Notes: generated by a model not told the origin, from the sequence alone. DNA of 63,640 nt from Candidatus Zhuqueibacterota bacterium (GCA_029261995.1 JAJDAF010000025.1:1-63640), one strand, 5' to 3'; shown: positions 35,241 to 42,392, numbered from the stretch's first letter. A program made the numbers and translations.

Positions 35241-35410
35241 CGCGCGGGTGCCCTTGGCGACCAGAGACAACTGAAAGTCCGTGTGGCACGTGTCTTCAAG
35301 ACCGTGCCTTTGGCCGCACAATCTACCGCCCGGAGAAAAACCTGCCAGGTTTCAGGTCGCACATAGCGCGCGCAAAAAGAAGCCCTTGCCTACTCCGGCG
35401 TCTCCTCTCC
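35241..35410. repeat. Half copy of the GC-rich element (M4)
   Basis: It starts with CGCGCGGGTGCC, carries the GGCACG/CGTGCC hairpin and the GCCGCACAATCTACC block. It then continues like M1 and M7 with a degraded AACCTGCCAGGTTT half-terminator and a CCTACTCCGGCGTC block that is the end of the 235-residue gene. The right inverted repeat is absent. Confidence 0.68.
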
Positions 35411-35417
35411 ATCCAAC

Positions 35418-35600
35418 CACGGGAGACCGCCATGCTTTGTTACAAGACGAAGTTTTCTTGCACATGGGTGAGAGAAATTTGCATCCAGGTCCGTCTATAT
35501 AAGCAATCACTCTTTCCTCCCCTAAAGAGCGATAAAAGCCGCCCGCAATACCATCCAGGTAATTTGCGTGGCGGCTTTTCTTATTGCTTCATTTCAGATA
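35418..35600 (+). ncRNA. Structured repeat S5 (5' part decayed)
   Basis: The GGGAGAC linker is present, but the terminator stem is degraded (CATGCTTTGTTACAAG without good pairing). The second half is intact: GTGAGAGAAATTTGCATCCAGG, the CTCTTT/AAGAG hairpin and the stem AAAAGCCGCC/GGCGGCTTTT. The last stem again differs from S2 and S4 at paired positions. A promoter follows at 35630. Confidence 0.58.
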
Positions 35601-35629
35601 TTTGTATCCTTCTGTCCTACAGATTGTTA

Positions 35630-35658
35630 TTGACGAGCTGTGGTATTCTTTGTATACT
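35630..35658 (+). promoter_or_regulatory. Sigma-70 promoter carried by the repeat
   Basis: TTGACG at 35630-35635 and TATACT at 35653-35658 with a 17-base spacer, directed at the gene at 35699. Sequence around it is homologous to the promoter at 33927-33955, though the genes behind are unrelated. Confidence 0.75.
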
Positions 35659-35698
35659 GTGTCGGTTATCATATTAATCATAATTCTAGGAGGGTAAT

Positions 35699-36184
35699 TT
35701 GAAACAACTTCTCACTTTTTGCCTGACGGGCATTGTCGCCCTGTTTCTTTTCTTCGGCATTGCTGCCAACCAAAGTGAAAAAGAACTGATTGCTGCTGCA
35801 GACGCTTTGGATAAGCAATTTTTTGATGCGTACAATAACAAAGATGTCGATGCCCTGATGGCAACCTACTGGAACAGCCCGGAAATGGTATCCTATCCGC
35901 CCGATGCAATGGTGGTGAAAGGATGGGCCGCAAATAAGGAAGCAATGACACAGGGTTTTGCAGCCATGCCACCTTTGAAACTGGAATTATTGGAATCCAC
36001 GAATCGGGTTGAAGGAAGTGTTGTAATTGGCCATGGCAAATGGCGAATGACAGTGACTCCCCCTGAAGGAGAACCGGCAGTCATGGAAGGCAGATATACA
36101 GATATTAAAGCCAACCGCGACGGCAAATTGCTATACATATTGGACCATGCGTCGGTACCGTTGCCTCCTCCTCCTGGCGAATGA
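35699..36184 (+). CDS. Secreted SnoaL/DUF4440-like (NTF2 fold) protein
   Basis: 161 residues from a TTG start with AGGAGGG upstream. A signal peptide (LLTFCLTGIVALFLFFGIAAN) is followed by an NTF2-like domain: helix ADALDKQFFDAYNNKDVDALMATYW, then MVSYPPDAMVVKGWAANKEAM and strands ending ILDHASVP. This layout is that of DUF4440/SnoaL-like proteins, which mostly bind small ligands or have unknown activity. The pro-rich tail (LPPPPGE) is short. Transcription comes from the repeat-borne promoter at 35630. Confidence 0.83.
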   Translation: MKQLLTFCLTGIVALFLFFGIAANQSEKELIAAADALDKQFFDAYNNKDVDALMATYWNSPEMVSYPPDAMVVKGWAANKEAMTQGFAAMPPLKLELLESTNRVEGSVVIGHGKWRMTVTPPEGEPAVMEGRYTDIKANRDGKLLYILDHASVPLPPPPGE

Positions 36185-36314
36185 TCATCGCAGACACCTC
36201 AGTGCAACTCGGCGATCTTTTGCGTTCTCGCCGGACTCTCCGTTGGCTTTCTTGACACAGGCGTGACGTAGTTGCCTGCGCATCATCTGAGCACCAGACG
36301 GACTCGAAGACAGG
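36185..36314. other. Short unassigned spacer
   Basis: No gene or known element is seen between the NTF2-like gene and structured repeat S6. Confidence 0.4.
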
Positions 36315-36448
36315 AAACGCAAGTCAGGCGAAAAAGCTTGCATTCCTGAAATAATGTATCTACCTTCAAGTCCTACCAAATACATCTCGCCTAGAGATGT
36401 GGGAGACTGGCCCGTGCTTTGTTACGAGGCACGGGTCTTTTTGTATCA
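36315..36448 (+). ncRNA. Structured repeat S6 with terminator
   Basis: It has the linear AAAAAGCTTGCAT part, hairpin 1 GTATCT/AAATAC, hairpin 2 ACATCTC/GAGATGT (a C-G pair where others have T-A), GGGAGAC and terminator CCCGTGCTTT/GAGGCACGGG with TCTTTTT. It terminates the NTF2-like gene by position. Element M5 starts immediately behind it. Confidence 0.62.
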
Positions 36449-36450
36449 CA

Positions 36451-36641
36451 CGGGTGCCCCGGCGACCAGAGACAACCGAAAGACCCGTGTGGCACGTGTC
36501 TTCAGACCGTGCTTTTTACCGCACAATCTACCTTTCCGCCATGGAACGCCAAGACAAAACAAAAGACCTTTGACCGCACGGAAACCACAGCCTAAAAGGC
36601 AAGTGGCACACGATGCAACGGCCGACGGGGGCACCCGCGCG
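36451..36641. mobile_element. MITE-like element M5
   Basis: Left end CGGGTGCC (the outer CGCG is lost), right end GCACCCGCGCG, with the usual internal blocks. It joins S6 at the same position (GTATCACACGG) at which M6 joins S7, so S and M were duplicated together as one composite. Confidence 0.72.
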
Positions 36642-36643
36642 AC

Positions 36644-36756
36644 GTCAGAATTGAGACCTAGCCAGAGACGGGATTGAGACATCCACCATATTTCGAGGGA
36701 TCCTTCTTCGTCAACAAAGATCAGAATTGAGACCTAACTAGAGATGGGATTCATCA
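36644..36756. repeat. Two 37-base direct repeats with a 39-base spacer (CRISPR-like relic)
   Basis: Copies at 36644-36680 and 36720-36756 share CAGAATTGAGACCTA, an AGAGA core and GGGATT; about 30 of 37 positions agree. The first ends in GGGATTGAGAC, which resembles the 3' end of many type I/III CRISPR repeats. Period 76 bases. With only two units, a degenerate second copy and no cas gene in the window, a relic array is only one option. A duplicated element end is the other. Confidence 0.35.
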
Positions 36757-36816
36757 CCTGAGATGTGGGAGACTGGCCCGTGCTTTGTTACAAGGCACGG
36801 GTCTTTTTGTATCACA
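36757..36816 (+). terminator. Structured repeat S7 (terminator part only)
   Basis: It keeps the right arm of hairpin 2 (GAGATGT), GGGAGAC and the terminator CCCGTGCTTTGTTACAAGGC, ACGGG with TCTTTTT. Everything upstream is cut off at the CRISPR-like repeat. Confidence 0.65.
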
Positions 36817-37007
36817 CGGCGGGTGGCCCGGACACAAAGAGAAGACCTGTGTGGCACGTGTCTTCAGACCGTGCTTTTACCGCACAATCTACCTTTCCGC
36901 AATAGAACGCCAAGACAAAACAAAAGGAAAGCCCTTTGAGCGCACGGAAGCCACTGCCTTAAAGGCAAGTGGCACACGGTACAACAGCCGACCGGGGCAC
37001 CCGCGCG
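36817..37007. mobile_element. MITE-like element M6
   Basis: Left end CGGCGGGTGGCC, right end GGCACCCGCGCG, 191 bp, very similar internally to M3 and M5. It follows S7 directly. Confidence 0.72.
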
Positions 37008-37132
37008 CGTCATGTTCAGCCCAATTACTGTGAATAGAGCCACCGAGGCACCATGTGGACGATTCTCACCATTGTCAAGGGTGATTTCCGCAAATCGAAG
37101 TAAATTTCCGTACCCTTCGATTAAGTCAGAAG

Positions 37133-37168
37133 GTGCATGAGAAATCTCGTCCATTGGAACAAACATAA
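37133..37168 (+). pseudogene. Last 11 codons of a second tyrosine recombinase
   Basis: It reads VHEKSRPLEQT then TAA, matching VHEKFHPLE at the end of the recombinase relic at 25248-25549. It lies 10 bases before the small gene at 37179, the same order as at 25.5 kb. Confidence 0.6.
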
Positions 37169-37178
37169 AGGTATAATC

Positions 37179-37424
37179 ATGGAACGATTAGAACATTTGA
37201 CCAAGACTCGCAATCTTGACCTTGAATTTACACTTGAAGATGTAGACATCGACTCACCGCGTGGAAAAGAAGCAAATGTTGTTGTCAAGGGTTCCCTGGG
37301 TGAAAACATTAGCATTTCCCCGATTGCAGGTTCATTGCCTGAATTCGAAGCTCACATAGATCGTCTGATTAAGGAATTGGAAGAGCTGAGAAGATTAGCC
37401 AAAGGATATTTCCCAAAGCAATAG
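37179..37424 (+). CDS. Conserved 81-residue protein, paralogue of 25537-25791
   Basis: It starts [17 protein letters not shown], keeps [21 protein letters not shown] and ends in IDRLIKELEELRRLAKGYFPKQ. The acidic middle differs in length by three residues (DVDIDSPRGKE) from its paralogue. The start is the ATG at 37179; an in-frame ATG 42 bases upstream lies in the recombinase relic. Function unknown; the conserved C-terminal helix suggests an oligomerising small protein. Confidence 0.7.
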   Translation: MERLEHLTKTRNLDLEFTLEDVDIDSPRGKEANVVVKGSLGENISISPIAGSLPEFEAHIDRLIKELEELRRLAKGYFPKQ

Positions 37425-37658
37425 GCTGTTTCTGGAATGTTCTACTTTGTGTTGAGTAAGTACCTTAATATCTGTGGCGGCAGGTCAAGCCAAAAAGCTT
37501 GCATAGATGAAGTCGCGGTGGTATATTCATACAGGTTTCTCTTTGTCATGACAATATTAGCCAACACTCCCGACTAGAAACGTTGCCTTTGATAACTTGG
37601 CCAGCGCGCCGAGACGGGTAAGCCAGTGGCGACTCTAAGGATTTGAAGGTGAGAGGCA
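37425..37658. other. Leader with a fragment of the structured repeat
   Basis: A short block (GGTCAAGCCAAAAAGCTTGCAT, read as GGTCAAGCC then AAAAAGCTTGCAT, near 37481-37503) matches the linear part of the S repeats. No hairpins follow. The promoter for the coiled-coil gene at 37659 should be here, but I cannot place it. Confidence 0.4.
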
Positions 37659-38621
37659 ATGGCAGACGCAAACATCGATCTTAAACGTACCATCAAAGAG
37701 CTTTCTGCCAAGATGAGCGAACTGGATGAAGCGGTGTCATTCTATAAGGATCAGATTACTGTTTTAGAACGTCAGAAGAAAGCAGCAGAGAAAAAGGCGT
37801 TGGAAACTGACAAGAGAGCCAAGATTGTCGAAAAAAAATATAGTCAAGCAAAGCGATTTCAAGAAGGACGATACAATCAGCTAATCAAGGACTTGTTTGA
37901 AACACCACAACAGAATCTGGAATCTCATATCAGAACCGAGTCAAGCAAGTCTGCGGCGACAACATGGAGAGTTGCCTTTGTTTCAATAGCGGTTACAATT
38001 ATCATTACATTAGCATTGCAGACTTTGAATGTGATATCTGCTGGGAGAACAGAAAGAAATATTCGTAATGTGGAGCATAACATACGCCAGGTGTTAGGCG
38101 AACTCTCATCAACCCTATCCGGTAGTTTTCAGAAGACTGTACAAGCCAAGGGCGAATTGAGTGAAGAGATCATAACTAGAATTCGAAAGCACATAGAAGA
38201 TGAAAATGACATAGAGACAAGAAACGACATCCGTTTGCTTTACAAAATGACCTTGTCTGACTTCACAGCAAAGTACTATCTATTCTCAAATGCAATGCGA
38301 CAAGCTGGCTTACCAGAACATTTAATCCCTACTGACTTTTCTGATTACAGAATATGGGATGAGCAACTATTAGACCAATATTCAAGGTGGCTCCAAGAAG
38401 TACGTGGTAAAAGGCGGCTCAAAGGATTGCGTAGTACCAAGAACAAAGAAAGTTTTGTGTCTGAGAAAGACAAAAAGTTTCAGACCTATAGAGGCAAGGA
38501 TGATCGTACTGACTATGGTGAATGGAGATTTGTGGACGTGGAAGACTATTCTGATCTGGTGTCTACCATAAATGCCAATCTTGAGAAAACAAAGAAACGT
38601 GTCAGGGAAAATACCCCCTAG
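37659..38621 (+). CDS. Coiled-coil membrane protein
   Basis: 320 residues, with GGTGAGAGG before the ATG. Residues ~5-85 are a strongly charged coiled coil (KELSAKMSELDEAVSFYKDQ, KKAAEKKALETDKRAKIVEKK). A single span lies at about 108-126 (VAFVSIAVTIIITLALQTL), followed by a second helical region and a C-terminal domain ending WRFVDVEDYSDLVSTINANL. The C-terminal part (about 185-300) is mixed and may be globular. Codon use is AT-rich compared with the core genes. It forms a tandem pair with the next membrane/coiled-coil gene. Signal transduction or a defence-type membrane effector is possible, but nothing specific is recognised. Confidence 0.72.
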   Translation: MADANIDLKRTIKELSAKMSELDEAVSFYKDQITVLERQKKAAEKKALETDKRAKIVEKKYSQAKRFQEGRYNQLIKDLFETPQQNLESHIRTESSKSAATTWRVAFVSIAVTIIITLALQTLNVISAGRTERNIRNVEHNIRQVLGELSSTLSGSFQKTVQAKGELSEEIITRIRKHIEDENDIETRNDIRLLYKMTLSDFTAKYYLFSNAMRQAGLPEHLIPTDFSDYRIWDEQLLDQYSRWLQEVRGKRRLKGLRSTKNKESFVSEKDKKFQTYRGKDDRTDYGEWRFVDVEDYSDLVSTINANLEKTKKRVRENTP

Positions 38622-38805
38622 GTCTTAGGCTATCCTTATGGTAAATCCGTTATCTCCCCGCCATATCAGGACAGATAATGTCTTGGTAAGACGCAAAACC
38701 TTTGGTGTGGGTTTCTGTGGGCGATCTCTGCCAGGTGGGCGAATATCGCACACGGAATAATTGTCAGGTTTTCAACAATCATCATTGTGAGGATATTGGG
38801 AAGAA

Positions 38806-39498
38806 ATGGATTCGACAATTAGCACAGGTGATATCCTTAGCGTCGTAATAATTCTAACGGGCATTGTGGCCCTATTTTTTCAGGCAAGGTCTGTAAGACT
38901 TTCGGAGAAACAGTTAGGATTGAACATTGAAGATGTGAAGGTTCTATCTCTTAAAACGCAAAGAATGGCCGACGATTTGCGAAAAGAACAGGAAACTATT
39001 AAAAAGATGTCCATTGAAAAAATGATGGAGTATGCTAACTTAACAAACTACACCACAGATGTTCGTCGCGACGTCCTGACCTTTAGTCGCAGCAATCAGG
39101 CGCAGATGCATGAGTATGTAATATGCCTGTGTTTAGTCACGCGGTGGTTGCTTGACAACTTCAAGGAAGGCGACCGTAACTTGAAGAATTCAAAGTGGAT
39201 TGCTGAGTTAGGTGACCTTATAAAACACATGGTGTCTTTTATAGCTGTATCAGAGGCTTGGTTTGCTGAACTTGATCGAATTTCAAGAGAGAACAAGATA
39301 AGGTGGGAGGAAATCGCGGCCAGAAATCTGACCGCCGATGAACAATCAAGGGCTTTTTCGGAACTACAGGGTCGCTTCGAACAAAGGATAGCAGATACGA
39401 ATGAAAGGTTTGAGCGGACAACAAAGATACCTCGAGAGACCTTCAGAAAAGCTCATGCTGACCTAGTTAATCACTTTGCAGCACAAGTCAAAGAGTAA
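38806..39498 (+). CDS. Membrane-anchored helical protein
   Basis: 230 residues with an N-terminal span at about residues 9-26 (ILSVVIILTGIVALFFQ) and then a long helical cytoplasmic part: RSVRLSEKQLGLNIEDVKVL, LRKEQETIKKMSIEKMMEY and a ERIADTNERFERTTKI-like end. This N-anchor plus heptad layout is frequent among uncharacterised island proteins. It is on the same strand as the 37659 gene, 184 bases later, possibly with its own promoter. A partner role is likely; function unknown. Confidence 0.7.
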   Translation: MDSTISTGDILSVVIILTGIVALFFQARSVRLSEKQLGLNIEDVKVLSLKTQRMADDLRKEQETIKKMSIEKMMEYANLTNYTTDVRRDVLTFSRSNQAQMHEYVICLCLVTRWLLDNFKEGDRNLKNSKWIAELGDLIKHMVSFIAVSEAWFAELDRISRENKIRWEEIAARNLTADEQSRAFSELQGRFEQRIADTNERFERTTKIPRETFRKAHADLVNHFAAQVKE

Positions 39499-39576
39499 AG
39501 ACTTCTTTTAGGTTTTGGTTGTTTGGGGTGGTTGGCATGGTATCAGGTGGCTGAATGGGCAAATGAGCGATTGTGC

Positions 39577-41208
39577 TCAGCGTACTGCACGTACGGAGTA
39601 GCCGCCGTCAACGGGCCCGCGATGGCAAAAGCCGCCACCGAAATCGACACCCCACGCCCGCAAAGCGGACTTCTTATCCATTGTCCAAATTCGTCGTTGA
39701 GCTTTCTCAAACACTGAATCGATGTACAGGCCATCTTCATTCTTGACAGGGTCCATTAAAGACATCGCTTCTTCAAGAGTCGGCAGGCGCCAGTCGGAAT
39801 GGCCAGTAAATCTATTCTCGTTTAACTTGCGCACGTATTGTTGCGCCTTCTGGTAGTTGATATGTCCAGAACCTGACTGCTGCCATGCTAGTCGGGTTGC
39901 CCCGTCATGCACTACCTTCCCATCCTTGTTCAACTTGAACTTATGCTTGACACCTCTGCCCTCTGGGTTGGACCATATATAATTGCTACCACAGTAGTAA
40001 TCCTTTTCTTTGATTATTCGCGCTGCTTGTTCTCCAAATAGGAATCCGGATAAGCGTGGTTGGGTTGACGTATCGGGTTCAGTACTCGTATGCTCTTCTA
40101 CCTGAGATTTTGGTTTGGGCGGGCCTGTCGCTTGCTGCGACTTGGCAACATCCGTATCTTCAATGGCTTTAACCTGTTTTTCTAGTGGTTGACTACCCAA
40201 TTTCAGGGCTGCCAGCAATTCCCTAATCCCATGGTCGCTGTCACGAAAATCGACATAAGCTGTGTTGGCGAGAATAGCCGGTAAACTCGCCGCGCTCAGT
40301 TTACAGGGTATAATGACTTTTTGCAGGGCTATGGCATTTGTCCACTCTAGTTCTACCCACCGCGATTTGCTGGCAGCTTCAGACCAGACCAGCAACAGCG
40401 TGTTACACCGCTCCAGCGCATCGCTGATCCGGGCTGGCAGATTCTGGCCACCGCGAACACCTTTGTAGTCGACCCACAACTCGGCACCGGCCTTTCGGAG
40501 AGCGCCTTCCAGGCGCCGCACCAGTGACTTATCTTCCCAAGCGTAGCTGAGAAAGATTCTGGGTCGTTGCTCTGGCACTTCCACACGTGGCAAATGACCC
40601 TGTAAAGATGGCACTATTATTATTCCACTGCCATACTCATAGTTCTCCTGGGCGAACTTGTACAAGTCGTCGTAAGTTTGAATGTCAATGTTGCTGTATC
40701 TGTCGGCCAGCTTCTTAAGCTCTAATGGGGCAATATCATCACTGTGACGCCCGCCAACAATCAGGAGTTTAGGACGCAGAGCTATGATTCCAGTCCGCAA
40801 TTCCAGGTTAATGCGGTTGCTCTCTTCGTCGAAAAAGTCCTTATAATCCTGTCCTTGATTTATCGCTGCATTGATTTTGGCTCCAAACGTCCAGTGATCT
40901 CCATGCCCCTTAACGACAAAAGGGGTATTCGGTCCCTTCAATTCAACAAAATCCCAAAATCGCTTCCCCGCCTTTCTGCGCACAAAGTCCACGCGGTACA
41001 TCTGCTTATCGCCCTTGTACAAAACTACTTCTCGCGCAATGTCGAGATAGCCACCAACGGTCAAGAACTTTGGGAAGTCCTGAAAGAATCTCGAAGCCTC
41101 CTGCTCGGTTAGATTCTTATTGTCCAGAATCTTCTCTTCGTAGCGCCTCAGCTCCTCGCGAGTGAAGACCTCTGGAGTTACCTGGATTATTTTGCTTTTG
41201 GGTTTCAT
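39577..41208 (-). CDS. Shedu-like nuclease (DUF4263) - TIR - DUF1566 fusion protein
   Basis: The 543-residue protein has three modules. Residues ~40-190 match the DUF4263/SduA nuclease: VDFVRRKAGKRFWDFVELKG gives the D74...E89-x-K91 site, followed by INQGQDYKDFF, LLIVGGR and QTYDDL, all in the family order. Residues ~214-335 are a TIR domain (RPRIFLSYAWEDKSLVRRL) with SRWVELEW, whose Glu288 is the expected NADase glutamate. After a low-complexity linker (about 345-385), residues ~400-543 are a DUF1566/Lcl_C domain (TRLAWQQSG, HSDWRLPTLEEAMSL, ending YSVRAVR). Shedu and TIR proteins are established antiphage effectors; their fusion to a C-type-lectin-like DUF1566 tail is unusual. A small membrane peptide gene ends 7 bases upstream. 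Confidence 0.88.
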   Translation of the reverse strand: MKPKSKIIQVTPEVFTREELRRYEEKILDNKNLTEQEASRFFQDFPKFLTVGGYLDIAREVVLYKGDKQMYRVDFVRRKAGKRFWDFVELKGPNTPFVVKGHGDHWTFGAKINAAINQGQDYKDFFDEESNRINLELRTGIIALRPKLLIVGGRHSDDIAPLELKKLADRYSNIDIQTYDDLYKFAQENYEYGSGIIIVPSLQGHLPRVEVPEQRPRIFLSYAWEDKSLVRRLEGALRKAGAELWVDYKGVRGGQNLPARISDALERCNTLLLVWSEAASKSRWVELEWTNAIALQKVIIPCKLSAASLPAILANTAYVDFRDSDHGIRELLAALKLGSQPLEKQVKAIEDTDVAKSQQATGPPKPKSQVEEHTSTEPDTSTQPRLSGFLFGEQAARIIKEKDYYCGSNYIWSNPEGRGVKHKFKLNKDGKVVHDGATRLAWQQSGSGHINYQKAQQYVRKLNENRFTGHSDWRLPTLEEAMSLMDPVKNEDGLYIDSVFEKAQRRIWTMDKKSALRAWGVDFGGGFCHRGPVDGGYSVRAVR

Positions 41209-41215
41209 GATCTGA

Positions 41216-41365
41216 TTATAGCTCGAGAATGGCCAGATTCTGAAACGAGCCTATCCGCTCCCATCTCGGCTCAGGCGCAAAGATGCCATACCACACCCAT
41301 GCGTTCAAGAGCAGCAGGATGGCTACTGTCAAAAGGGGCTTCGATTTTCGTTTGAGATGGTTCAA
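41216..41365 (-). CDS. Small membrane peptide (leader module, copy 2)
   Basis: A 49-residue peptide from a TTG start reads NHLKRKSKPLL, then the span TVAILLLLNAWVWYGIF and the tail APEPRWERIGSFQNLAILEL. Copy 1 (33386-33568) begins with ATG at the same position. Its stop lies 7 bases before the Shedu-TIR-DUF1566 start, which suggests translational coupling. No separate ribosome site is evident for the big gene. It may anchor or regulate the soluble nuclease-TIR protein, or be a true leader peptide. Confidence 0.6.
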   Translation of the reverse strand: MNHLKRKSKPLLTVAILLLLNAWVWYGIFAPEPRWERIGSFQNLAILEL

Positions 41366-41405
41366 TTGTGATTCGGTCAAAGTGAATGAGCATCGAGACT
41401 ACGAC

Positions 41406-41500
41406 GAGTGGAGACACTCGGGGAAAGTTACGAAGGTAGGGTCGGGAAGTCAAGCTAAAGGTTGCTTTTTTGGAGCAATGTCGGTAGATTCAAAACAGAG
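41406..41500. repeat. 5' part of the structured repeat (S8)
   Basis: Only the GAGTGGAGACACTC hairpin and linear part (AAAGTTACGAAGGTAGG, TCGGGAAGTCAAGCTAAAG) are present; the terminator hairpins are missing. It separates the divergent small-peptide/Shedu-TIR genes from the GIY-YIG gene and should hold promoters for both. Confidence 0.6.
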
Positions 41501-41521
41501 TGAAACTTAAGAAGAACCAGA

Positions 41522-42361
41522 ATGATCTACGGCACATCAATTCAGATATTCCTTCCGGATGGAAATCCTCGCAGCCTCAAAATCGCTGAAATAACTAACC
41601 GGACCATCCAGGCATTCCTTATTCCCCGCGCAAAGCTGGAGGCCGCAGAGAGCCGCCCGGAACTTAGGCAGTGCAGTGTCTACTTTCTGATTGGGGCAGC
41701 CGACGAGGATGGAAGACCCTTGATGTATGTTGGCGAAGCTGAGGACGCGCTCGCTCGACTAAAACAGCAGAACAAGGCAAAAGATTTCTGGGTAGTCGCA
41801 ATTGCTGTGGTATCTAAAACGCAGCACCTGACCAAAACCCACATCAAATATCTTGAATGGCTCTGCCACGCTGATGCCCAAACTGCCGCCAGATATGTCG
41901 TCGACAATGCGAATGTACCTTCAAAGCCGTATATTTCTGAACCAATGGAGGCCGACCTACACGACAACTTCGAGACAATCAAACTTCTTGTTTCTACTCT
42001 AGGACACCCGCTTTTCGATAAGATCGCCAAGCCGCAAAGAAAACGCCTTGTGTTTTGCACTGGAAAAGATGCTTCGGCCAAAGGTGAATACACGGAGGAT
42101 GGCTTGATCGTTTTTTCGGGATCGAGATGCAACCTTCGTGAAGTCCGGTCGGCGAAGCCATATGTTCGTAATGCTAGACAGAGACTGAAGGACGAGGGAA
42201 TCTTGGAACCCAAAGGCAATGTTTACGAATTCACGTCCGATCACATTTTTGCATCACCAAGCCGCGCGGCCGCAACTGTACTCGCTCGTGAAGCAAACGG
42301 CTGGTTTGAGTGGAAATACGAAGATGGCAAGACACTGGACGAAGTGCATCGTCACACTTAG
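41522..42361 (+). CDS. GIY-YIG nuclease family protein with DUF4357 domain
   Basis: The 279-residue protein starts with the IQIFLPDGNPRSLKIAEITNRTIQAFLIPR segment typical of this family (quoted in part: IQIFLPDGNPR, QAFLIPR). The GIY-YIG core is VYFLIG...LMYVGEAEDALARL (about residues 53-80), with a downstream LTKTHIKYLEWL that supplies the catalytic glutamate (about 115). The C-terminal ~60 residues (ASPSRAAATVLAREANGWFEWKYEDGKTLDEV) are a DUF4357 domain. Such proteins are common in defence islands and are predicted to cut DNA. It is transcribed divergently from the Shedu-TIR-DUF1566 gene across repeat S8. Confidence 0.88.
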   Translation: MIYGTSIQIFLPDGNPRSLKIAEITNRTIQAFLIPRAKLEAAESRPELRQCSVYFLIGAADEDGRPLMYVGEAEDALARLKQQNKAKDFWVVAIAVVSKTQHLTKTHIKYLEWLCHADAQTAARYVVDNANVPSKPYISEPMEADLHDNFETIKLLVSTLGHPLFDKIAKPQRKRLVFCTGKDASAKGEYTEDGLIVFSGSRCNLREVRSAKPYVRNARQRLKDEGILEPKGNVYEFTSDHIFASPSRAAATVLAREANGWFEWKYEDGKTLDEVHRHT

Positions 42362-42392
42362 GAGCCAGATGCTAGTCGCTGTCCCGCCAATC

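Noticed and set aside
27693-36816. Integron attC sites or an integron cassette array
   Set aside because: Cargo genes separated by repeats suggested this, but the repeats lack paired core sites of the RYYYAAC/GTTRRRY kind, genes face both ways, and no IntI gene with its extra domain is present (the recombinase relic is XerC/D-like).
39577-39990. DUF1566 tail as the variable region of a diversity-generating retroelement
   Set aside because: DUF1566 has a C-type-lectin-like fold used in such targets, and a second, different tail lies at 30884-30958. But there is no reverse transcriptase in the window and no template repeat with adenine-specific differences; the second tail is simply a truncated gene end.
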